40,112 nt of DNA, taken from positions 1 through 40,112 of the forward strand of contig JBAYMO010000016.1 of assembly GCA_041663485.1 (NCBI GenBank), in the 5' to 3' direction. Below, piece by piece: positions 10,507 through 17,248 of the stretch (its first letter is position 1; each line of letters starts with the position of its first letter). The notes beneath the pieces were generated by a model, which saw only the letters and a list, made by a program, of their open reading frames with translations, had not been told where the DNA came from and ran no database searches. The position numbers were made by a program, and so were the translations under genes. Source of the DNA: 02-FULL-45-11b sp041663485 (GTDB lineage: Bacteria; Patescibacteriota; Patescibacteriia; Buchananbacterales; UBA6539).

Positions 10507-11510
10507 TATTGAGTTGAAGATTTAGACGCGGCTAAGGTTTCTTTAACTAATTGCATTAAACTTTCATCTGAAACCTGATCCAAAGTCGCTTGGGGAATAC
10601 TGCCCTGCTGCTGCAGTAACTGACGAATTTGAGCCGGCGTCATGCTATTAATTTGTTCCAGAGTAGTACCAGCTGAACTTTGATTTGAAGCCACCGCATT
10701 ACTGTCAGTGGCCCCCAAGTTATCCTGCACCATTTGTAGCAGTTCCGCGTCAGATATTTTATCCAATTCCGCCTGAGAAATACTGCCTTGCTGCAAAAGC
10801 AGCTGGCGGATTTGGCTGGCCGACATGGAATTAATTTGATCGGCCACGGACGCCGTCGTATTGGTGCCAGAAGAAGCTGAAGTTTTTGTTGCCCCGCTGC
10901 TTTCAAGAATTTGTTCATACGCCGCGATAATTGATTGATCGGACAGAGCGTCAACTTGAGCCTGAGACATACCGGCGCTAACCAATATCTGGCGTAACTT
11001 TTCCGTGTCAATATCAGCCGCACCAGTCGTGGCAGTTTCGGAATCAGCGCTGGTCAAATCCGACCAGGTACCAAAACAATTCTGACCTTCGGGACAATTT
11101 GGATCATGACTGCTGGAAATTTCATTTTTGTCTTCCAAACCATCACTATCGCTGTCTTGCAGATAAGGGCTGGTTTTATAAACATAAAGCTCATCATAAT
11201 CGGACAAACCATCCTGATCCGTATCTTTATTTTTCAAACCAAGTAAATCATCTTTATCTAAATCAGTATTGGCAGCCACTTTCTTTGATGCCGGTTGCCG
11301 AAACGCCAGCTTGTCCTGCAATTGAAAAAGACCCAGGATAATAGCGCCTAGGCCGATAATAACAATCCCAAAAGAAAGTAACGTCTCCGTTTTTTTGGCA
11401 TCCTGAAAAAACTCCTTAATTTTGATTTTATCTGATTTAATCTGAGAATTATCATGATAAATATCTTCAAGAATTTTGAGCTTATCTTTTTTTCTGCCTA
11501 CAAAAGCCAT
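10506..11510 (-). CDS. Membrane-anchored protein with TSP3/EF-hand-like repeats and three helical repeats (334 aa)
   Basis: A short basic cytoplasmic N-terminus (MAFVGRKKDK) precedes one membrane helix at about residues 44-63. Two calcium-binding thrombospondin type-3-like motifs follow: DTDQDGLSDYDE at 96-107 and DSDSDGLEDKNE at 119-130. The C-terminal half holds three related helical repeats of about 40 residues (roughly 168-204, 224-266, 285-328) with the pattern IRQLLxxxG...LDxxSDxxL. I placed the start at ATG 11510: the open frame continues upstream, but a clear promoter at 11580-11609 lies inside that extension. No strong Shine-Dalgarno site is visible. The gene leads the surface operon, and its stop overlaps the ATG of the giant protein by one base. 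It may anchor or organise that protein at the cell surface; this is inferred from context only. Confidence 0.85.
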   Translation of the reverse strand: MAFVGRKKDKLKILEDIYHDNSQIKSDKIKIKEFFQDAKKTETLLSFGIVIIGLGAIILGLFQLQDKLAFRQPASKKVAANTDLDKDDLLGLKNKDTDQDGLSDYDELYVYKTSPYLQDSDSDGLEDKNEISSSHDPNCPEGQNCFGTWSDLTSADSETATTGAADIDTEKLRQILVSAGMSQAQVDALSDQSIIAAYEQILESSGATKTSASSGTNTTASVADQINSMSASQIRQLLLQQGSISQAELDKISDAELLQMVQDNLGATDSNAVASNQSSAGTTLEQINSMTPAQIRQLLQQQGSIPQATLDQVSDESLMQLVKETLAASKSSTQ

Positions 11511-11579
11511 TTTTTTGAAAATAAATTCTCCCAAAAATTCAAAGGAAAATAAAAACGTTTTTTTATCAAAACTAAATAT

Positions 11580-11609
11580 ATTATAGCAGAAAAAGTTATC
11601 CCCTGGCAA
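11580..11609 (-). promoter_or_regulatory. Promoter of the surface-protein operon
   Basis: On the minus strand a -35 box TTGCCA (11609-11604) and a -10 box TATAAT (11585-11580) are separated by 18 bases. Predicted transcription start is near 11573, giving a leader of about 60 bases before ATG 11510. It lies just downstream of the rsmA stop, so the surface operon need not depend on rsmA transcription. It also rules out starts upstream of 11573 for the TSP3 gene. Confidence 0.7.
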
Positions 11610-11624
11610 GGATTCAACCGCGCT

Positions 11625-12488
11625 TTATTTAAAATATATTTTAAGACTTTTTGCAAGGTCAAACCATTGAGCAATCGTCAAGTTTTGTGCCCGAACTTTT
11701 TGATCCAACCCGATCTCGGCCAGACATTTTTTGGCTTCTGCCTGAGAGATCTTCAGCCCGGCCGCTAAATTATGTTGCAATTGCTTTCTTTTGGCGGAAA
11801 ATCCCATTTTTACAATTTGCCAAAAAATATTTTCGCTAACTTCAGAGAAAAATTCTACTCGCTCGGCTTTTGATTTGATATTTCTTATCCTTAATATAGC
11901 TGAATCAATCTCCGGCTGAGGCCAAAAATCACTTTTAGGCACATAATCAATCAACTCGGCTTGGCCATAAAGCTGAACTGAAATCGCCAGTAGACTCAGC
12001 TGGCCAGGCTGGGCGCAGATTCGTTCAACCACTTCTTTTTGCAAAAGTAAAACAATTTCTTGGGGCGCGTTCTCGGCGGTTAAAAAATTTCTTAGAAAAA
12101 CTGAGGTAATATTATACGGCAAATTAGCCACAATTTTATAATCCCCCAGCCGGCTCAACCAATCACGATTTTGACTCAAAAATAAAATATCTTGATTAAT
12201 TAATTCTAAATTGACCGCTTTAATAAATTTAATTTTTAAAAAATCAAAAAGTTTGCGATCAAGCTCAACGCTCACCACCATTTTGGCTTTTTTAATCAAA
12301 CTTTCCGTCAGAATTCCCAGACCCGGTCCCACTTCCAGCACTGAGTCATGACTGGCTAAATTCGCGGCCGCGATAATTTTTTCTATCACCTGAGAATTGA
12401 TTAAAAAGTTCTGACCCTTGCTGCGAGCCGGGGCAATATTATAAAGACGCGTAATTTCTTTAACTAATTTTAAATTTTCGCTTTCCAT
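11625..12488 (-). CDS. rsmA: 16S rRNA (adenine1518/1519-N6)-dimethyltransferase RsmA/KsgA
   Basis: RsmA dimethylates two adjacent adenines in the 3' terminal helix of 16S rRNA with SAM, during late 30S assembly. The 287-residue length is normal for the family. Diagnostic motifs are visible: ARSKGQNFL near residue 22, SAM motif I EVGPGLGILTE at about 52-62, an acidic ribose-binding VELDRKL at about 74-80, and the catalytic NLPYN at 122-126. The C-terminal helical domain carries the usual FSAKRKQLQHNL stretch. It is divergent from the small secreted-protein gene starting at 12540, with 51 bases between. The next gene downstream has its own promoter. I see no frameshift or missing residue. Confidence 0.96.
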   Translation of the reverse strand: MESENLKLVKEITRLYNIAPARSKGQNFLINSQVIEKIIAAANLASHDSVLEVGPGLGILTESLIKKAKMVVSVELDRKLFDFLKIKFIKAVNLELINQDILFLSQNRDWLSRLGDYKIVANLPYNITSVFLRNFLTAENAPQEIVLLLQKEVVERICAQPGQLSLLAISVQLYGQAELIDYVPKSDFWPQPEIDSAILRIRNIKSKAERVEFFSEVSENIFWQIVKMGFSAKRKQLQHNLAAGLKISQAEAKKCLAEIGLDQKVRAQNLTIAQWFDLAKSLKIYFK

Positions 12489-12504
12489 AAATTCAAAAAA
12501 TTAT

Positions 12505-12533
12505 TTAACATCTGTTTTAATCCATGTTATTAT
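12505..12533 (+). promoter_or_regulatory. Promoter of the small Cys-rich protein, leaderless geometry
   Basis: TTAACA (12505-12510), a 17-base spacer, then TATTAT (12528-12533) preceded by an extended -10 TG. The start codon ATG is at 12540, only 6 bases after the -10 box, so transcription should begin at or next to the A of ATG. No Shine-Dalgarno site is present or possible in such a transcript. Confidence 0.55.
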
Positions 12534-12539
12534 TAATTT

Positions 12540-12974
12540 ATGATTTACTGGGATATTGTTTTAAGAAAAAAAGTAAGTTTTTGGCTAGCTCTACTTAGTT
12601 TGGCTTTGGTTACGGTTATGGCCGCCTGGGCACTGTCGGCCAAAGCGGTCTCGGGCGGAAAAAATATCGGCCTGTTAATTACCAGTCCCGCCATTAAATG
12701 TTCGCTTGATCCGGGCACTCCGCCCCCTGGCACCTGTTTTGCCACTTGTCCGATTTGCGGCGCCCTCAGTAATACTTGCGCCAGTTTGTTTGAAGTACGC
12801 GCCAAAAAATTAGGCGGAACTTCGGGCTTTAATCCCTTGTTTAATTCAACGGCGCTTTGCTTAACTAACCCGAAATTGACCAAGGGCGGCACTTTCAAAC
12901 CGGGCGCGAGATGTTTAGGCCAAGTTTTTGGCATTGGACCGCACACTCTGAATAACTTTGGTTGCAGTAAATAA
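12540..12974 (+). CDS. Small secreted Cys-rich protein (144 aa), unknown function
   Basis: A basic N-terminus followed by a hydrophobic segment (about residues 13-36, ending ALSAKAVSGG) looks like a signal peptide or membrane anchor. The exported part has eight cysteines (C54, 66, 70, 73, 80, 107, 125, 142), including a C-x3-C-P-x-C cluster, which suits a disulfide-bonded extracytoplasmic protein. Pro/Gly-rich stretches (PGTPPPGTC) resemble parts of the other Cys-rich proteins in the window in style, though not clearly in sequence. The ORF on the opposite strand at 12545-12946 is a shadow: it lacks a signal and a promoter, whereas this frame has both. It ends one base before the tail-to-tail tsaC gene, with no terminator between. 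I do not recognise the family. Confidence 0.7.
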   Translation: MIYWDIVLRKKVSFWLALLSLALVTVMAAWALSAKAVSGGKNIGLLITSPAIKCSLDPGTPPPGTCFATCPICGALSNTCASLFEVRAKKLGGTSGFNPLFNSTALCLTNPKLTKGGTFKPGARCLGQVFGIGPHTLNNFGCSK

Positions 12975-13529
12975 TTAAAATTTGATCGCCCCGAGCCGTA
13001 AAATTTTTACTTTATCCTCTGAAACCTTAATAATCGTTGAGGTTTTTATATTTTTTAACCGGCCAGCCGATAGAATTAAGTCAGGCTGATTTTTTTTATT
13101 TTTAAATTCCTTGATTACAACTTGATCGTTATACGGCGTCGGCTGGCCGGTTAAATTGGCCGAAGTCGCGATTAATGGTTGGCCGACACGTCTGGCTAAA
13201 GTTTGGGCAATTTTGTTCTTGGGCACGCGCACGGCAAACTTTTCTGAGACCACTAACGACAACGGCCCTGGCCAATATTTTTTAACTATCTTTTTTTCCA
13301 GGCGATTTAATTTAAAAAATTTTTCAACTTGATTCTGGCTCGAAGCAATTAACGTAAATTTTTGATCTTGCCGATTCTTAATACCTAAAATTTTTTTTAT
13401 TACTTTTCGGGAATTAAAAATCCCGCCCAAAGCATAGGCGGTATCGGTCGGATAAACAATTACCCCATGTTTTTTTAAAGTTTTAATCGCCAAGGCCAAG
13501 TTACTGGAATTTATCTTACCAATATACAT
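12975..13529 (-). CDS. tsaC: L-threonylcarbamoyladenylate synthase (Sua5/YrdC/TsaC family)
   Basis: This enzyme makes threonylcarbamoyl-AMP from threonine, bicarbonate and ATP, the first step of t6A37 modification of ANN-decoding tRNAs. The 184-residue protein is a single YrdC domain without the Sua5 C-terminal extension. Family motifs are visible: YPTDTAYALGG at about residues 26-36, a nucleotide-pocket region rich in Lys (IKNRQDQKF), WPGPLSLV near 87, VRVP near 100, and the SANLTGQP motif near 124. It lies 51 bases downstream of the FemAB-family gene on the same strand, at the end of the leuS-led group. It is convergent with the small secreted protein. Confidence 0.93.
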   Translation of the reverse strand: MYIGKINSSNLALAIKTLKKHGVIVYPTDTAYALGGIFNSRKVIKKILGIKNRQDQKFTLIASSQNQVEKFFKLNRLEKKIVKKYWPGPLSLVVSEKFAVRVPKNKIAQTLARRVGQPLIATSANLTGQPTPYNDQVVIKEFKNKKNQPDLILSAGRLKNIKTSTIIKVSEDKVKILRLGAIKF

Positions 13530-13554
13530 ATAAATAAAATTTTTAAATCCAAAT

Positions 13555-13582
13555 TCTCAAAATCAGATTTGAGATTTTTTTT
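13555..13582 (+). terminator. Intrinsic terminator reading in the plus direction, antisense to the local genes
   Basis: TCTCAAA (13555-13561) and TTTGAGA (13568-13574) form a 7-bp stem with a 6-base loop, followed by eight T residues. It works only in the plus direction, where no gene ends nearby. It overlaps the stop codon of the FemAB-family gene. Its likely use is to stop plus-strand transcripts from the small secreted-protein gene after they have run antisense through tsaC. Confidence 0.5.
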
Positions 13583-14597
13583 AACCGCGGATTTGCTTTA
13601 CGAATTTATAAACTGAATAAATGACCGGATTCAAAACCATTTCGTAGGCGCCAATATATTCTCGCGGTTCTATATTTTGAGAAAAACCGGTTTTAAAACG
13701 CGTAATACCTTCCCATTTTTCATTAAAATATGTTTTACCATTAACGCCGCCAAAATCATAATATTTCAGCCCGCGTTTTTTCGCCTCTAAAATCGCCGCC
13801 CATTGCAATAAATACGGCGCCATAACTTCTCGATTCACATCCGAAGAAGCGCCATGCAAATAAGTCGCCGTATCGCCAAAAAATGCCACCAAATGCGCGG
13901 CAATAATTTGACCCCGATACTCGGCTAAAAAAACTCTAAATTTATCCACCGGGCAAAGAGTCTCAAACATCTTTTTATAGTGATCTTTGCCATGAGGCTT
14001 AAACCCGTCACGAGCCGCGGTTTGCTTAGTGAGCTGCCAAAAAGATTCAATATCGGAAATTTCGCAGCTTTGTCGGATAATTACCTCGTGCTTTTTTGCT
14101 AAGCCGATATTGTAGCGCGCTTTCGGCTTCATTTGCGCCAAAATTTCCTCTTCACTTGAACTAACATTAATAACAAAACTACATTTGGGCTGAACTTCAT
14201 GATCACCTTTGCGCCAGCCAGTATCCAGTAAAAGATTTTCTTGGCCTATCGGCCAGGCGGGATCAAGGCGCAGTAAAAAACTCTTTTGCTCTCCGGCAAT
14301 TTTTTTAAATTCATCAAAAAACTGCTCTAGCTCCCCAGATTTTAAAATATTAATCACCGGCCCCCGAGGACAATATAAATAGTTATATTCAAAGTGCAGT
14401 TCAAATTGGATTAAAAGCGCCGCGGCTTGAAAATTTCCATGCTCATCCAGCAAGGCCAGCCGAAAAATTTTATTGCCTAATGACTTTTGAAAATCGCCCC
14501 AATCCCAAGCATGTAAAAGGCCACCATCGCCGGCGTAAGTCATGACAAAGTCATCCCAGGCTTGTTTGTGCTCATCATTGACGGTAATAATTGACAT
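13581..14597 (-). CDS. FemAB/FemX-family peptidoglycan-bridge aminoacyltransferase (GNAT fold)
   Basis: FemX/FemAB proteins add amino acids from aminoacyl-tRNA to the lipid II stem peptide, building the interpeptide bridge on the cytoplasmic side. The 338-residue protein has the N-terminal HAWDWGDFQKSLG pattern, a CPRGPVI segment near residue 95, and a C-terminal GNAT half with FRVFLAEYRGQIIAAHLVAF, TYLHGASS and the YDFGGVNG motif, all typical of the family. It starts 8 bases after the leuS stop, so the two are almost certainly cotranscribed. Coupling to an aminoacyl-tRNA synthetase fits a tRNA-using enzyme, though the amino acid added cannot be read from sequence. Some relatives are generic peptidoglycan-bridge or exopolysaccharide-modifying transferases. 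Confidence 0.85.
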   Translation of the reverse strand: MSIITVNDEHKQAWDDFVMTYAGDGGLLHAWDWGDFQKSLGNKIFRLALLDEHGNFQAAALLIQFELHFEYNYLYCPRGPVINILKSGELEQFFDEFKKIAGEQKSFLLRLDPAWPIGQENLLLDTGWRKGDHEVQPKCSFVINVSSSEEEILAQMKPKARYNIGLAKKHEVIIRQSCEISDIESFWQLTKQTAARDGFKPHGKDHYKKMFETLCPVDKFRVFLAEYRGQIIAAHLVAFFGDTATYLHGASSDVNREVMAPYLLQWAAILEAKKRGLKYYDFGGVNGKTYFNEKWEGITRFKTGFSQNIEPREYIGAYEMVLNPVIYSVYKFVKQIRG

Positions 14598-14605
14598 GGT
14601 TTAGA

Positions 14606-17035
14606 CTAGATTACAAAATTAATTAATCGACCTGGCACAAAAATTATATTTTTAATTTTTTTATCTTGAAGCCAGGGCATAACTTTATCATTTTTTCTGG
14701 CAAAATTTTCCGCTTGCTGCTCGTCAATGTCGGCCGGAACTTTAATTCTGTCCCTAATTTTGCCGTTAACTTGAATAATCAATTCATATTCTTTAGCCAC
14801 CAGAAGATTTTTATCATATTCCGGCCAAACTTGTGAACAAATTGAATCCTTATGTCCCAAGACGTGCCAGAGTTCTTCGGCCACATGAGGCGCGAAAGGC
14901 GACAAAATTATCAATAAAGATTTGGCCGTCTCTTCGTCGATTACTTTAATTTCCAAAATTTTATTAATTAAAATCATTAAAGCCGAAATCGCGGTATTAT
15001 AATCCTGGGTTTCAATGTCGTCACCGACTTTTTTGATAGTTTTATTAAGTAAAACCAAAAGTTCTTCCGGCACCTTCTTTGAAATTACTACGCCACCGTT
15101 ATAAACTGACCAAACTCTTTCGATAAAACGACGCACACCCACTACACCTTTAGTGTCCCAAGGAATTGCCTGATCAAACGGCCCCATAAACATTTCGTAA
15201 AGACGTAAAGTGTCAGCACCATATGTTTTAACCACTTCGTCCGGATTGATGACATTGCCGCGAGATTTGGACATTTTTTCTCCACCTTCGCCCAAAATCA
15301 TACCATGAGCCGTTCTCTTTTTGTACGGCTCGGACCCGCAGCTTTCAGGCACGGCGCCGATGTCATACAAAAACTTATAAATAAAGCGCGAATAAAGAAG
15401 ATGCAAAGTGGTGTGCTCCATGCCGCCATTATACCAATCCACCGGCGCCCAGTATTTCAATTTATCGGAGTCCGCCAAGGCTTGGTCGTTGTGGACGTCG
15501 ATGTAGCGTAAAAAATACCAATTCGATCCGGCCCAATTGGGCATGGTATCAGTCTCGCGTGTGGCAAATCCGCCACACTTCGGACAAGTCGTATCCACCC
15601 ATTCATGGACGGCGGCCAGAGGTGATTCGCCGTTTTCCGTAGGCAAATATTTTTCCACTTTTGGTAATTCGATCGGCAATTCTTCTTCGGGCACCGGCAC
15701 CCAACCGCATTTTTCACATTTAATCATCGGGATTGGCTCACCCCAATAGCGCTGGCGAGAAAATACCCAATCGCGGAGCTTGTAATTGACGGCCTTTTGA
15801 CCGATACCCTCTTTTTCCAGCCAAAGGGTAATTTCGACAATCGCATCTTTAACCGACAAACCGGAAAATTTTTCCGAATTGATTAAGACACCATCATCAA
15901 TCTCGGTATAGGCTTGAACTTTAATATCGCCGCCGGCAATCACTTCCACTACCGGCAAATTAAATTTTTTGGCAAAATCCCAATCGCGCTGATCGTGTCC
16001 GGGTACGGCCATAATCGCGCCCGTGCCATAAGAAGTCAAAACATAATCCGCCACAAAAATCGGCACCTCTTGCTGATTAACCGGATTAACCGCCTTTAAG
16101 CCTTTAATTTCCACCCCGGTTTTGTTTTTGTTTAGTTCCGTGCGCTCCAAATCAGATTTTTTCTTGGCTGAATCGACATAAGCCTGAATCTCGGTAAAAT
16201 TAGTAATTTGGGATTTTAATTGCGAAATAATTTCATGTTCCGGAGAAATCACCATGAAAGTTACGCCGAAAAGCGTATCGGGCCGAGTGGTAAAAACTTT
16301 CAAAACCGACATTTTACCCGTGGCAATCACATCAAAATTAACTTGAGCTCCCTCACTGCGGCCAATCCAATTGATTTGCTGGGTTTTAATTTTTTCCAAA
16401 TAATCAACCGTATCCAAATCGGAAATTAACCGATCCGCGTATTGGGTAATCTTAAACATCCATTGCTCTTTCTCCCGTTTTTCGACCGGACCGCCGCAGC
16501 GTTCGCATTCATTATTAACCACCTCTTCATTGGCCAATCCCGTTTGGCAAGACAAACACCAATTAACGGGAATTTTGGCTTTATAAGCTAAACCATTTTC
16601 AAACATTTTTAAAAATATCCATTGGGTCCATTTATAATAATTTGGATCCGTGGTCACTACCTCCCGGCTCCAATCAAAAGAAAAACCGATTGATTTTAAT
16701 TGGCGGGTAAAATTTTCAATATTTTTTTCCGTGGTAATGGCCGGATGAATGCCGGTTTTGATGGCATAATTTTCCGAAGGTAGACCAAAAGCGTCAAAGC
16801 CCATGGGGAATAAAACATTATAACCTTGCATGCGGCGTTTGCGCGCCAAGATATCCATGGCCGTGTAACTGCGCGGATGACCAACGTGCAAACCTTCGCC
16901 GGACGGATAAGGAAACTCCACCAAACAATAAAATTTCGGCTTAGACGAATTATCAACGGCAACAAAAAGATTTTTATCTTCCCAATATTGCTGCCACTTG
17001 GATTCAATTTTATTATGATCGTAAAAACTATTCAT
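14606..17035 (-). CDS. leuS: Leucyl-tRNA synthetase
   Basis: LeuRS charges tRNA-Leu with leucine and edits mischarged products. The 809-residue length is typical for bacterial LeuRS. The class I signature appears as HVGH (residues 50-53, after YPSGEGL) and KMSKSRGN (near residue 585). The CP1 editing domain is present with TRPDTLFG and GTGAIMAVPGHDQRD. Two zinc-like Cys clusters (CLSC...CERCGG and CEKCGW...CPKCGG) are retained, as is the C-terminal VNGKIRDRI anticodon-domain motif. It leads a minus-strand group with the FemAB-family gene (8-base gap) and tsaC. A tRNA-Leu(CAG) gene lies elsewhere in the window at 26363. Confidence 0.97.
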   Translation of the reverse strand: MNSFYDHNKIESKWQQYWEDKNLFVAVDNSSKPKFYCLVEFPYPSGEGLHVGHPRSYTAMDILARKRRMQGYNVLFPMGFDAFGLPSENYAIKTGIHPAITTEKNIENFTRQLKSIGFSFDWSREVVTTDPNYYKWTQWIFLKMFENGLAYKAKIPVNWCLSCQTGLANEEVVNNECERCGGPVEKREKEQWMFKITQYADRLISDLDTVDYLEKIKTQQINWIGRSEGAQVNFDVIATGKMSVLKVFTTRPDTLFGVTFMVISPEHEIISQLKSQITNFTEIQAYVDSAKKKSDLERTELNKNKTGVEIKGLKAVNPVNQQEVPIFVADYVLTSYGTGAIMAVPGHDQRDWDFAKKFNLPVVEVIAGGDIKVQAYTEIDDGVLINSEKFSGLSVKDAIVEITLWLEKEGIGQKAVNYKLRDWVFSRQRYWGEPIPMIKCEKCGWVPVPEEELPIELPKVEKYLPTENGESPLAAVHEWVDTTCPKCGGFATRETDTMPNWAGSNWYFLRYIDVHNDQALADSDKLKYWAPVDWYNGGMEHTTLHLLYSRFIYKFLYDIGAVPESCGSEPYKKRTAHGMILGEGGEKMSKSRGNVINPDEVVKTYGADTLRLYEMFMGPFDQAIPWDTKGVVGVRRFIERVWSVYNGGVVISKKVPEELLVLLNKTIKKVGDDIETQDYNTAISALMILINKILEIKVIDEETAKSLLIILSPFAPHVAEELWHVLGHKDSICSQVWPEYDKNLLVAKEYELIIQVNGKIRDRIKVPADIDEQQAENFARKNDKVMPWLQDKKIKNIIFVPGRLINFVI

Positions 17036-17062
17036 AATATTTTAATGGCTCAAATAAAAAAC

Positions 17063-17130
17063 AGGAAAGTAGCTTGGAGGAAAGCAGCTTGCGGTTATAT
17101 ATAATTCAATAAACTTCAAGCTAATTTCCT
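17063..17130. repeat. Tandem 15-base repeat plus inverted copy in the leuS/uvrA intergenic region
   Basis: Two tandem copies of AGGAAAGNAGCTTGN lie at 17063-17077 and 17078-17092. A near-inverse copy, CAAGCTAATTTCCT, lies at 17117-17130 and can pair with the second copy (12 of 14 positions). It sits in the 5' untranslated region of leuS (minus strand). It could be a regulatory stem-loop or a worn small repeat; I cannot assign a class. Confidence 0.4.
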
Positions 17131-17207
17131 ATCTTCCTACCAGCTAATTTAACATAAATTAACTTATTTTTCAAGCTTTTTAAAAAACTACTTTTTTCTA
17201 ATTTAAA

Positions 17208-17240
17208 CAAAAACACCTTAAATAAATTAAGATGTTTTTG
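17208..17240 (-). terminator. Terminator hairpin after uvrA
   Basis: On the minus strand, 14-base arms (17240-17227 and 17221-17208) pair with one G-U wobble around a 5-base loop, and the descending arm ends in TGTTTTTG followed by TTT. It lies 8 bases beyond the uvrA stop codon and isolates uvrA from leuS downstream. Confidence 0.7.
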
Positions 17241-17248
17241 CGATCAAG

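Noticed and set aside
12545..12946. 133-residue frame on the minus strand opposite the small secreted protein.
   Set aside because: It has no signal, family motif or promoter, and the plus frame has a signal peptide, paired cysteines and a promoter.
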